DNA of 64,000 nucleotides from Apiosordaria backusii (lineage: Eukaryota; Ascomycota; Sordariomycetes; Sordariales; Lasiosphaeriaceae): NCBI GenBank assembly GCA_030549205.1, contig JAUKTV010000001.1:62001-126000 (forward strand). The letters run 5' to 3'. The translations under genes and the position numbers were made by a program. The notes below the pieces were generated by a model. It did no database searches and was not told where the DNA came from. It saw only the letters and a program-made list of their open reading frames with translations. Position 1 is the first letter of the stretch; every line of letters starts with the position of its first letter. Positions 1 through 11,773 of this stretch are shown one piece after another.

Positions 1-629
1 TTTTTTTATTTATTATTAACTTTATTGTTTAAATAGTCCTATTAATAAAGAGCTCTATATACCCTTTTAGAAGGCATTTAAGGATAGCCCTTACTTAAAG
101 TACTTTAAGTCTGCTTTTACTAAGAAAGAAGATAGGGTATATATTATTAAGCTTAATTTAAAAGGAAGTTACTATTTAACCTGTTTTTAAGGTTATTTAT
201 ATATTCCTTTCCTTCCTTATATAAAGGGCGTATATTATACATTATCTATAGCAATATTAGACTATACTTTAAAAAGTATAAGTATTTATTGTAATATTTA
301 AAAAGAGCTATAAACTAATAACGATAATAGCATCTTACTTAATTAAAAGCAGTCTTATACCTTTTAATTAAAATGTTTATATATTATATTAAAAAGATTA
401 GCTTTAAAAAAGTTAAAAAGAAGGTAATTGCTATTTATATAGTAGTCGAAGTTAATAAGCTTTATATTTAAATAGAATAGCTTCCAGTACCCTCCTTTAC
501 TTTATAAAAGTATAAAGGATCTTTAAATACTTTTACCTTTTTAAAAAAAAATCTTTAATAAGTAACTATTTAAGCTGTTAATAAGCTTTTTACTATATTT
601 ATTAAATATAGTATAGTTTGCAAGAATAT

Positions 630-797
630 ATAAGAATAGAAGAAGGAAGAGGATAATAAGGAAGATAAGGAAGAAAGCGAAAAGGAAAGTTTAAAGGAGT
701 TAGAGAAAGAAGAAAAAGAGGAGGAGGATAGTATAGTAGTACTGGGCTTAAAGAAGCTGGAAAAGGAAGTAATAGATTGGAAAGGATTTAATTAAGC
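630..797 (+). other. Acidic low-complexity coding remnant in RIP block
   Basis: A plus-strand frame free of stops for about 160 bases encodes a Glu/Lys/Asp-rich stretch (KEEDNKEDKEESEK and onward), ending at a TAA near 795. It lies beyond the RNase H end of the minus-strand Copia remnant and is markedly purine-rich on the plus strand, unlike its surroundings. It may be the acidic C-terminal tail of a second transposon in the opposite orientation. I cannot identify a family and no transposase motif is legible upstream. Confidence 0.3.
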
Positions 798-949
798 TAA
801 GCTCTGTAAAAGATAATTACCTTTAAAGTACATTAAGCTAGTTATTTTTCTTTTCTTTTTATTATTTAGACTTAAACTTTTAAAAGCTCTATATTAAGGC
901 CTAGCCTTTAAATTAAAAAGTATTATTTAGTACTTTCTTAAACTATTAA

Positions 950-3900
950 ATCTTTTTATAAATATCTTAATAGTTTAAAAGCTTTTTAAAGTACTTAAAC
1001 TTTTACTAAATAAGTTATTTAATAAGACCGTCTACTAGTATTTCTTTTATTAAAAGGTAAAAAACTTTAAAAAAACCTTTACTATACTTTTAGTAAGCCT
1101 AAGCGTTTTAAATATCTATATAATAAAGCTTAGTAGCTATTTAATCGCTATCGCTAATAATTAAGTAAATAGTTTAAAGGTTATTGTAATAAATCTTATA
1201 TACTTTACTTAAGTTAAAGTTAATATCCTTAAAGAACTGTTTAAAGACTATAGTCTTTTAAGTAACTAAAGTAAAAACAAAAAGCTCGGCTTTTATTAAT
1301 AATATCGTTATACTACTTTATTAAGCAGCCTTTTATAAAATAAATCCTTTAAAAAGCATTATTAAATACCCTTAAGAAAAGCGTTATATATTAAGATCGT
1401 TAGCAAAAGAAGCATTTAAGGTAATAAAAAGTACCTAAAAGGCTACCTTCTCCTTATATTTTATAGTAAAAAAGCATATAGAATAGAGGTATTTAATAAC
1501 TTTCTATACTTCTTTAAAATACTATAGGCTAAGGTTAGTAAGGAATTGTAAAAGGTTAAAGACTATATAAATAATGTTAGCTTAAATTATAATTACTATA
1601 TATAAAATCAAGCTTATTAATTTTTAATAAGTCTTAATTTTACATATTATTACTTTTCCTATATACTTTATAAGCTTTTATAAACCTAAAGGGGTAGGGA
1701 GTTTTACTAAATTATTAGTAAGCTTGTATTTTTTAACGATTTTTTCAATATACTAGTTATAATATAGCTATAACCTTCTATTCTTCCAATCCTTAATAAC
1801 TCTAACGCTTAAAAACCAACCTATATTACCTTACTTATAAAAAGTATAGGTCTTTTAAAGACTATTAATAACTTACTTCCCTTTAGCGCTATAGTTCTTA
1901 TAGAAAAGTATAAGAATATTGTCAATATAGAAAAGGACTAAAACCCTATTTACTAGATCTATAAAAAGGCATTGCTCTTTAAAAGCAAGGTATAAACTAA
2001 ACTTATTAAGTATAACTGAAAATTCTCAATATTAAAGTAGTAGTAAGTTTTTAAAGCTATATAGTATGTTTTTAAGCTTAAAAATCGAATCATCGTTGTT
2101 TTTAAAACCATCTAAAAGTTTGCAAAATACCTTCTTTTAACCGGACTTTAAAGTATTAAAAAATACTTAAGCTATATTAAACTACTTACATTTTAAATTA
2201 AAAATAGCTACAATAGCTATAATCGTTTTAAATATATAAGCAGCGAAAGTAGCAGTATAGGTTAAACCAATATTATAAAAGCTCTAAAAATTACCATAAA
2301 TATAAACTTAAGCTTTATATTTATTAAAAAATCTATCCTAGTTAAATTTATAAATAAAAACCTATTTTAAAGGAAGGAGATATAATTTAGCCTCGCTTCT
2401 TTTAAGCACTTTCTAAATCTTACAGTTAACTATACTTTAGAATTCAAATTCTACTACTTCTTTAAATTAAACTTTAAAAAGGTATTTATTAAGCTCCCTT
2501 TAGCTTATTAATAAAAGTTTAATAAGCTAATCTCGATAAATTCGTTATCCTAATATTACTTCTATTTATTATATAGAGCTTTACTATACTACTATTATAA
2601 AGGTAATATAAAAGGTATAAAATCAAAGTTAGTAATTAGGGATTTAGTAATATAAAAGAGCGTATATATTTTAAAAAACCTACTAAAAGTACTGTATTAT
2701 TATATCTAAACTAAATACTATAAAATTCAAAAGTCCTAAAAAATTAGCTTCTTCCTTTTTCCTTACCTTTTTAATATATTTAAATATATAAGCACTTCTT
2801 TTTAATAGTTCTAATACTTTTAATAAAGGCTATATATTTAAACTTACTAATCCTAAATTTGTAAATTGGATTGTTAAAATATCAGTCTACTCTTTACTAT
2901 ACTACTCGATAATACTAATATTATTTACTTTAATAGTAAGTATATCCTTAACCTATACTTATTAATTAAGGTCCTTACCTTTATTAATACTAAAGCTAAG
3001 CGGTATTTATTAACTTATAATAAAGATAGTTAAATAAATGCTTTTATAATTAAAATCGCCGCTTAAATTGTTATTTAAGTTGTTTTACTATACTTATTAA
3101 TATACATTAGTATTGTTAATAATTTCTATAAAAACGTTGTTAAGAACCGGTATCAATTCAAGGGTAAGTAAAGGGTATCGAAAACTTTCGTCGGCTTTTA
3201 AAAGCCTTTAAACCGGTTTAATTAATTAGGAATCTATACTCTACTACTTAACTATACTTAATAGCACCTTCTTCTCTAAGTCCTAACTAATAATTAAAAA
3301 AGTAGCGCCTTTTAGACCGTTAACCCTGCCTTTTACAATAAAAGGTCTTAATAAAGCTTATTAGTTAAATTTACCTACTTTTACTACTCTATTAAAGATA
3401 AATAATATATTTATCTTAATAGCTAAAGCGTTTAAAAGCTTAATAACCTCTTCTACTATACTTAAAGAAAGTGTCTTCTTCTCTTCGATCTTATTATTAA
3501 AGAAAATTATCTTATTAAAGGTAATATTGTATATAGTAAATATATGCCTGAAAGTAAGGACCTAAATATAATAAAAATTTATAGCTCTATAGCCTATTAA
3601 ATAGCCGATATATACTTTTAGAAGCTTCTTAAAAGCTTTATAAAAAAGGTCCTTCTTACAATCCTTATTTAAAAGATATATATAGTAACTATATATATAA
3701 ATACCATTCCAATCCAGTTTAAAATCTTATATAAGCTTAAAAGTAAAGGAAGACTTCTACTATTTTATTTATTATTGGAATTAGAAAAGAAGGAGCTTAT
3801 TAAGAGAGATATAACTATATTGTTTATTTAATAACTTAGTATAAAAATAGAAAGCTATTTATAAGACCTTAGGCTAAAGACTAAATAGCAATTAAGCTAT

Positions 3901-6000
3901 AGTTTACATTATAATCCCTTTTATAGTAAGCTTTTTTCCTACTTACTTGATTATACCGTTTAGCTTCTTTTAATTAAGAAGGAAGGTCTTAAGCTTAATC
4001 CTATTATTAAAGGCCTAAATAGTAAAATCTGTTTTACTTAAAGTAAGTAAAATACTGGCTTTATTATTAAAGTATAAAATATATATAAAGATACTGAATT
4101 GTTATTTAACTTAATTAATAAAGCTCTTTAAAGTAGTAAAAACTTTAACTTAGGTTTTATAAGTAAAAGAAAATACCTATATTTTACTGTAATATTTATT
4201 TACTATAATAAAAGCTTACTGTAAGCTATTGTAAGTTTCTTTAAAGTTAAAGAGATCCTAGATAATACGCTAGAACGGTTAAGAAGAGCAGTTAAATAAG
4301 GGCTTATATAAGATAACCTAAATAGTATATATTTTTATATAGTCTTTATATTAGATTTACTAAATACTGTTAATTTTAATATTCTAAACTTATTCTATTA
4401 AATAACTTAAAGTATTAGCTTTAAGGTATTTAGCTTATATATACTAAAGCACTTTGGAATTGTCCTTTAAGTATAGAGGATTTTAAAAAGGTCGATATAA
4501 GTGCAAAATAGTATAGTTAATAGTATTAGAAATTGCTAATTAATAAATAGTTCTAATAGTACTTATAGGAATTTAGGAATTTATAAAGGAAGAAAAGTAA
4601 ACAAAAAGAGGAATATATTTAAAGAATACTAAGTTTTAATAAGTCTTTAACTATTTAATCTTAACCAAATTGTTAAGCTTTTCTTTAAAATATAGAGCTT
4701 AATTTATACTATAGTACTAAACTCTATATACTTATAGGTATTATTTAAAAATGATATTAATATAAAAGCTTTTAACGATATAGACTTCTTTTAAAATCAA
4801 ATCCAAAAGGCTATCCTCTTTTATAAGTATATTCTTAAAAACGCACTTACTATAATTATAAATAAGAAAAGAGGTAGTTCTAGCTTTAATTTAACGTTCC
4901 TTAAAGTAAGGCTTATATAAACTAGAAATAAAAAACTTCCTTAAATTAACGATGTATATATTAAAGTAATTGTTATAAACTATAAATTTAGAGAATAAGT
5001 AAACGTTAAAGGCTTTAATAGTAAGTGCTATATTAGAATTGTTTTGCTTATATTAAGCTATATTTATTTAATTCTAGAAATCTTTAAAAAAGATAGAATT
5101 AATAGTAATAACTACTAAAGCTCTTTAAAGTTTAAAAAGAAAGTTGCAAAAGGGTTTCTCTAAACTTTAAAAAAGCCATTACTTAATAGTATTGTTTTAA
5201 CGTAACTGCTTAAATTTATTATAAGTAAGTAGGTAATTTTTAATCTTATTATATATTCCGGAAGTAAGATTAGAAGACTGAAAAGCTTTTAAGGCTTAAC
5301 CTATAAATATAAATTTAAGTTTAAAGTAATATTTAAGCTTTTAAATATAATTCTTTAGGCCTTTATCTTTAATTAAATATAGGTAATCGATTGGCTTCTT
5401 TTCTAAATACTTAAAAGTATAAGAATTCTCTTCTTTAAAAGGATCGTTAGTAAAGAAAAATTAAAAACCTTTTAAGCTAACTTTAGTAAGCTCTTTAATA
5501 ATAAAGCTATAAAAAAACTTACCGGTTTAATATAAAAAGGAAGTCTTTAAATTATAAATCTCTTACTTTTAAATAACTAAACAGTAGTTCTAGACCTATT
5601 TAAAAACAAAGTATATACTAATAATATCTAAAAAGCTTATAAAAGTAAAGGTACCTTAAACCTTAAGTAGCTTATATACTTTAACTTAATTAAATATATC
5701 AGCCTATATTAAATACTACTTACTAAAATTAACGCTACCTTAATAAGCTTATTTAAATATAATATTGTACTTTTTACAAAGAGCTATATAGAAATTAATA
5801 AGTATAAATATAAATAAGGTCCTAAAGTATTGGATTTAATATTAAAGGACTAACTATATAAAGCTAATATAAGGCTTAGTAACTTTTAAAGCTATAAATA
5901 TTAAGGTACTTGCAAAAGCTAAGGTCTTAAAAGCAATACTAAGTACCTTAATAGTAATTTCAGGCTCTATTACTTCTTTACTTTTAAGCTAATCCTTAAA
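950..6000 (-). mobile_element. RIP-decayed Ty1/Copia-like retrotransposon
   Basis: Reading the minus strand through its stop codons recovers a Copia-order polyprotein. Integrase remnant lies near 4080-3430, including GYLIGYRA at 3606-3583 in the usual C-terminal integrase region. Reverse transcriptase lies near 2480-1600, with the catalytic motif surviving as YIDN (for YVDD) at about 1930-1919 and a downstream segment resembling the conserved Copia 'WFLGVRVIRD' region. RNase H lies near 1450-970, ending in ILVDGLIK at about 1050-1020, equivalent to the KADxLTKxL end of Copia elements. The order integrase-RT-RNase H is diagnostic of Copia rather than Gypsy. A gag region should lie above 4600 but I could not identify it, nor the LTRs, so the outer limits are approximate. 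The element is certainly non-functional. Confidence 0.85.
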
Positions 6001-7086
6001 TATAGGCTTAATAGCCTTATCAATAAGTAGTTTAGAAAGTAAAGAAGCAAACGGAATACTTAAATATACTATAGTAGTACAAGTTAATAATAAATCCTAG
6101 CTTATATAAGTATAAAACCATTTAATAAGCTCTATATAATTTTTATATAGAGAGGATTTATTATTTAAAAGAATAGGGTTACTTTAAACGTTATTTACTT
6201 TAAAGTTAATAAGCTTTTAAATCCTTAAAAGGTTAGCTTAAAAGTATAGGAAAGTATACTAATTGAACTAATTATCTGCAGTATAGAGGATAATATTGTT
6301 AATAACAGTAGCTTTAGTAAATATAGTAGAAATTAAAGAGGGAAAAAAGGTAGGCTTAATAAGCTTAAATAAGTAAATAAAGAGATTTTTAAGACTATTA
6401 GGCTTAGTTAAAAAACGCTAGGTTTATAACTGTAAAGGTAGAAAACCCTATAGTCTTAGATTGAATTGTATATATTGATCTAAATAAAAGAAAAGCTTTA
6501 AAGAGTATAGAAAGCTATGTATTTATATATAAATAGTCTTATTTTAGAAAATCCATTCCTTCTATCCGAGTTACGGTAAGCTCTTCCAAGCTTCTGTTTA
6601 TCTAACCGACATTCCATTAAGTCCTAAAGCTATTCCTAAGTCCCTAACGTGGCTGTAACCTTCTATTATTAGCGTTGCACTGGGCTTACAGTGCTCGCCC
6701 CACTTTTCCCTGCTCCACAATGTTGGTCCGAGTTTGAGGCTCTTAGTGGAATTGATGATGCGAGCTTGCTGAAGATGGTGAAGTGGGAGGTAGAGCTTGT
6801 CCTGACTGGTCAAGTCCATGTTTGTCCGCACCTCCTCTGTGAGAAGAATCCGGCCGTGGGCTTTGAAGACGTAGCGAAGGACAGCCGTCGTGGCGTCAGC
6901 ATGCCCCGCCTCTGCGTCTCTGCGCCATCGGTGATTGGCACAAATATCCAACTTGGCTGAGCGCATCCACCCCCAGGCATCGATCACAGCCATCATGCGC
7001 AGCTACCTGCCCATTCGGCCAGCAGACCTCCAGAAATCTTCTCCGCATCATGAATTCCTCAATTTCCATTGAGCAGAGGCTTCACA

Positions 7087-10000
7087 ATGGCCGACACCGA
7101 GAGCATGAGCGCGACTCTAATCGCTGAAGACGATGAAGCCAAGGTGTGTAAGAAACTCAACTTGGCGACATGTGAGAAGAAAAGCATCTCATCTAACTAA
7201 ACCTTTGCTCGCCCAGCTGTGCGATGAGTGCAAGGAGTTGGATTTGGGAGTTCACAAATTCGTCATCAGTGCCAGCAGAGGCATCTCCCGAGGTGCCCAA
7301 CGAGCAGGAAACCATGGTAATGGCGACAGCAGCGGAATCAGGAGCGTGCAAATGAACTCGGGCAACATCCGAAGTGTCTTTGCTACTTATGGGAAAGTTC
7401 AAGAGCGCAGTGAGGAGTGCCAATTTTGTGGCCTCGCTCGCCGCGCCGTTGAGCGGTACAGCGCTGGTGACAGGGTCGACAGTTCCACTGATCTTTTATT
7501 AACATGGGAGGTCGATGGTCGTCAAAGGATTGGAGACAACCGAATTGTCAACAGAACACGGAGGATTCGCTTATCATGGCGAGAAAAGTCTGGAAAGGAC
7601 CAAACCGTCTATCTGGTTTTTGTTGCCCCCACTGGTGCCCGCCGGCTCAACTCTGACGCGTATGCCATCATGGACAAGGAATCGCATTTCCTGGGGCGCG
7701 GATTTGCCGATAGCAAGGAAAAGCTCGCCTAATGAAGAGTTGGATCGACCTTTGTGTTGCGAAACATGGTTCTACCTGTCAGACCAGGCATGGCACAAGG
7801 CAAGAGTTCCGGGAGCTTGTTCAGGGCACCTACTTTGGCGTCATCGATGTCATCGACATGCAACTCAAAGCACTTCCCATCGTCAACAATGAACCCGAGC
7901 ACTACGTTGCGTTAAGTTACGTCAGGGGGAACTCAACGACCGTCGGAGAAAGGCCATACATTACCACACGCGCAAATGTCATGGTTCATATCCAGCACGG
8001 TGGGCTAGAGCACGCATGGGACCTGCTACCACGCACAATTCAAGATGTCATTCTTCTGGTCAGCCGGCTGGGGGTTCGCTATGTTTGGATCGACTCGCTC
8101 TGCATTGTCCAAGACAGCAGCAGCTCCTGGGAATTGAACGCCAAGTCCATGCACCTTGTTTACGGCAATGCCCATTTTACCATCTGTGCAGCCGATGGGG
8201 ATGCGGAAACTGGGTTGCTTGCACTAGAATCCATCTTTCGATCAGGGAACCGTCGCGCACAGCCTTCAGTGCCGCCCATCGTTGTTTCTGCCACTTCATC
8301 CAGGCCGCCACCTACCCCAGAATCCGAGCCCCAATCTCCGTTTCCAACGCCTGCAAGGTCTGCGAATTCATCTGCCCATCGGGACTCAGAGACCTCGTCT
8401 GGAACATCACAAACACCTGCAACCGCCAACCTCCCCCCTTTGACAGCCGAGTGCCTGCCGGGGGTAAGGTTGCTGGTATCCCGCCCCCCCGAGGCCGTGA
8501 TCCAGGACTCTCCTTGGAATCAACGAGGATGGACATTTCAGGAGAGACTCTTGTCACGTCGATGCCTGATATTTGCCGAAGGTCAGGTCTATTTCCAGTG
8601 CCGTTCTGCTGTCATTTCGCAACACATCTTCACTGATGGCGGCGTCAACGGCTGGTCGCTGGATTGGACCGCGTCTCCTCTTCGAACTCTCGGCGAGCTG
8701 CGCCGCCGGGCCTTCTGGTTCTACATGAAGTGCATCCAGCTTTACACTGGACGCAGCCTGACCAGACCAAAAGACATCCTGACAGCATTCGAGGGTGCCT
8801 CGTGGTTACTCCAGGAACAGATGAACGCGCCCCTCTTTTATGGACTACCTTCGTCCCATTTCGATCTCGCCCTGTTGTGGACACCACTTCAACGACTCCG
8901 TCGCCGAAAAAAGGTGCTGCATCGATCCGGTAGCGGACTTCAGTGCACCCAAGACGAGATGGGAAACTGTAGCTGCAAGCACGAAGAAGAAGGCTTTGGC
9001 AGCAAGGAGTTTCCAAGTTGGTCTTGGTGCGGTTGGATGGGAGGCAAGGCTGAGTATCAACTCAGTCTGATAGATGGCTGTTTGCTCAATGTGCAGGAAT
9101 GGCTCAGGCAGCATACCTGGATTCTCTGGTATGTTCGAGACTACGAGGGTAACCTACGACCACTTTGGGATAAACAGGTCTTGAAGGAAGATCAGAGCGC
9201 GGAACAGAGATGGAGGGGCTACGCTGGCCAGCGTGGACAGGCCTCAAAGAGTGTCCGTTTCCCTGCACTAAAGTCGTCCATGCTTCGACACAGGCAGACA
9301 TCGCCGCCCCCTGCCCCGCCTCCACATCTGCAATCATCTACGCATCGTCGCCCTAAACATTTGTCGCGTGAATTTATTACTCTCTATCCTCCAGGACCAA
9401 GGAGCCCACCCCTGCGACCGCGAGCAAGGAGCCCAAGCCCGCCAGGAAGGTCACACACCGTTCACATATCTCGCGACCGCTCTAAGCGGCCTCCCACCAA
9501 AACCTCGCGGCGCCGCGTGACGGTTCAAACAAGCTCTGACCAGGAGGGATGGACCCGAAAGTCCAATGAAGAGTATCTCCAGCGCCTACCACCAGGCTAC
9601 TACAGCGAGGAGTCTAGACGTGGTGCCTCCAGGCCACGTGCTTCAGCCGTTGACACGGATCCATCTGGAGCCTCGATAAGTCGGGAGGTTGAACGAGAAG
9701 AGATCATCAGACACCGGCATTCAAGTCGCCGTGACGACGACGATGAGGAGGACCGTGACCAATTTGTTCGGACAAGAACAGTAATCAATGGTGATGACGA
9801 CAGAGCCTCCAATAGACACACATATTTTCAGTCCCGCCATCCTGTTGTTGAATGGGCCGAGCATGCTTCCGACGAATCCTTTTCTGAGGATGAGAACAGC
9901 TCCGACATGTCGCAAGACGGGGACAGCTCAAGCACAGAAACGGGAGGACAGATGTACCGGCCTGGCGGTGCAGCAAGGAAAGAAGACCTCTACGGTCGTG

Positions 10001-10524
10001 CAATACGCCCCGAGTTGGCCGGGAAGGACGCCACAGACTTCACCGGCATCCTTCCTGACAACCCTTTCGGTGTGATTCGGGGGACATTTCCAGACGATGT
10101 CAAGGACCATCTGCGTGCCATGCCAATTCTGCAATTTTGGACATGGCGAACCGAGCTGTTGGTGACGCTACGTCGAGGGCATTCTAGTGATGCGCTGGGT
10201 ACTGGACTGTGTCACTGTGACATTGTTGACAAAGCAGGCGACTGGTGTGGCTCGATTGTCTTGCCCCGGGGCTGGATTATCAAGCGGGAGGGTCTTCCTC
10301 TCATGTTCATCGCCTTGTCGGATGCCAAGAATCTGACGCAGGAGGAATGTCCGGCTTGGAATTACTACATCCCCAAAGAAAAGGATGAGAGTGAATGGGA
10401 CTTATTCTACGTTATGCTCTTGGAGAGAAATCAGGAACGAGCATTGTGGGAGAGGGTTGGTGTAGGCAAGGTGTTTCAGGCTGCCTTTGGGGATGCTGCA
10501 TGGGACGAGATCAAGCTTGGTTGA
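7087..10524 (+). CDS. HET-domain (heterokaryon incompatibility) protein, apparent 1-nt frameshift
   Basis: Exon 1 is 7087-7143 (MADTESMSATL...), then a 73-bp intron 7144-7216 (gtgtgt...ctaac...cag), then LCDECKELDLG from 7217. The frame stops with TAA at 7730-7732, exactly where the HET alignment should run on; the next frame (7732-10524) resumes with MKSWIDLC. One missing base in 'gcctaatg' (7727-7733) would join them into about 1,120 residues. Two CxxC pairs (CDEC, CQFC) precede the HET domain, whose blocks are YVALSYVRG, LPRTIQDV...VRYVWIDSLCIVQD, and SPWNQRGWTFQERLLSRRC. A long Ser/Pro/Arg-rich disordered region (about 9250-9960) and a folded C-terminal domain follow. HET domains trigger cell death after non-self recognition in fungi. 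Either a sequencing indel or a true null allele fits; no GT-AG intron repairs the frame without removing conserved-looking residues. Confidence 0.8.
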
Positions 10525-10723
10525 TCATGGAAGTGTTCAAACATCGGTTGAGTAGGACAATTAATTGTTCATGCCATTCAATTCCTGGAATCTTTCATAA
10601 TAGTACATTATTGCATCATACATACGACCCCTACGCGGGGATATGCCAGTCCGTCCTGTCCTTCCGGAACCCGCATTGCCTTGCTTTTCCTTTCCGTCCC
10701 TAGGTAGGTATGGCAACCTTTTC

Positions 10724-11773
10724 CTAGACGCCCATATCTTCGAAGAACTTGACGCACAACACAGCTGCAACGGCTGCAACACCGCCCATAAGCGCCATTT
10801 GAACGCCCTCCCACAAGCTCCTTTTCAGATCCGACCACTTCAATCCCAGAACCGTCCTCTCCCTTCTCCGGCCCCCAGCCCCAATCCACTCAACCCGCTC
10901 CTGGCCCTCAGATTGTTGGCTGTGGAGGAAATAATCCTTCAAGAAACCAAACAAGAACAGTACCACCAAGCAGACCGCAAAACTCCACTTTAGGCCTTCC
11001 TCCACATGCGCCACAAAGAAGTATGGAAACAACGGAAGTAAGCCGCCCAAAAGATACCCCAACGACACCGAAAACCCCACAAGGACCGGCGAGGGCGCTG
11101 TTCTCTTGCCCTCAGCTCCCTTCTCGTTCAAACTGCTTGTTTCTGAGCAATTGTGACTGTGCTGCTGTTCCAGCTCCCTCAAAATGCCAGGGCATTTCCC
11201 CACATGGGCCTTGATCTCGGTTTGTAGCTCTGGCGATAGTTCAAGAGGTGCAAGATACCTCTCTAGTAAACCGTCGTTCTCATGGTCATGGCAGCCCGAG
11301 ACAATGGTTTCGGTTTCGGTCTCGATTCCTGGGTCGGCACCGGAATCTGCCAACTGGTCTGAGAGAACCGTTTGAGCTGGCGGCTGTATTTGCGACTGCT
11401 GTGACTGGGACCATTCACCCTTTGCAGAGAGGTAGCCACCGATGCCCATGCTAAGGCTGCCAGCGCAAATCTCAGCCATGCCGGCGTAGATAACGGTATC
11501 TGTTTTGCCTAGGCTGGAGAGACCAGCCGTTAGGGCAAAGGGGACCGTGAGCCCGTCCGCAAAGCCGAGGGTGAAGTCTGCCAAGAAGCGAGTTGCTGAG
11601 GGGAGAACGAGGGTTGACTTCATTTTCGATGGTGACTTGGAAGGAGATGATGGTGGGAGGAGGGGTGCGGCTTCGAGGTCATGTGTCATGGTTGCTGTGT
11701 TTTGCTGTGAGAGGGGAGGTGAGTTGCAGTCGAAGGTGGAGTAACTGGGTGGCATTTTTCCATTTGTTGACAT
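10724..11773 (-). CDS. Vacuolar iron/manganese transporter, CCC1/VIT1 family
   Basis: This single-exon, 349-residue protein belongs to the VIT1/CCC1 family, which moves cytosolic Fe2+ or Mn2+ into the vacuole in exchange for protons. After a Ser/Pro-rich cytosolic N-terminus (about 50 residues) come the family hallmarks: TM1 region FLADFTLGFADGLTVPFALTAGLSS and TM2 region YAGMAEICAGSLSMGIGGYLSAKGE. A Glu/His-rich soluble loop follows (about 120-225), corresponding to the metal-binding domain between TM2 and TM3, and contains LSPELQTEIKAHVGKCPGILREL. The last three hydrophobic segments are VLVGFSVSLGYLLGG, WSFAVCLVVLFLFGFL and MALMGGVAAVAAVLCVKFF. Length is close to the fungal norm. It converges with the HET gene, with only 199 bp between the stops. 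Confidence 0.9.
   Translation of the reverse strand: MSTNGKMPPSYSTFDCNSPPLSQQNTATMTHDLEAAPLLPPSSPSKSPSKMKSTLVLPSATRFLADFTLGFADGLTVPFALTAGLSSLGKTDTVIYAGMAEICAGSLSMGIGGYLSAKGEWSQSQQSQIQPPAQTVLSDQLADSGADPGIETETETIVSGCHDHENDGLLERYLAPLELSPELQTEIKAHVGKCPGILRELEQQHSHNCSETSSLNEKGAEGKRTAPSPVLVGFSVSLGYLLGGLLPLFPYFFVAHVEEGLKWSFAVCLVVLFLFGFLKDYFLHSQQSEGQERVEWIGAGGRRRERTVLGLKWSDLKRSLWEGVQMALMGGVAAVAAVLCVKFFEDMGV

Larger units (their letters stand above)
1..6590. repeat. AT-rich RIP-mutated repeat block
   Basis: The first 6.6 kb is extremely AT-rich, dominated by TpA-containing words (ttaaag, aagctta, tataat), visibly poor in CpA and TpG, and has stops in all frames; no listed open frame of useful length occurs in it. 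This is the usual outcome of repeat-induced point mutation, which turns CpA into TpA in duplicated DNA. At about 6590 the composition changes abruptly to ordinary GC content, and the first host gene starts about 500 bp later. A heterochromatic, transcriptionally silent state is inferred, not seen. Confidence 0.9.

Noticed and set aside
7650..7735. An intron to repair the HET frame (gtatgc near 7661 to an ag near 7722)
   Set aside because: It would remove residues (DKESHFLGRGFADSKEKLA) that look conserved in HET proteins; a one-base indel is simpler.
8016..8636. 206-codon plus-strand open frame
   Set aside because: It lies inside the HET coding region in another frame and shows no domain; it is a shadow.
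10617..10630. ACATACGACC-like start, as in fungal 5S rRNA
   Set aside because: Only about ten bases match; the internal control region and the rest of 5S are absent.
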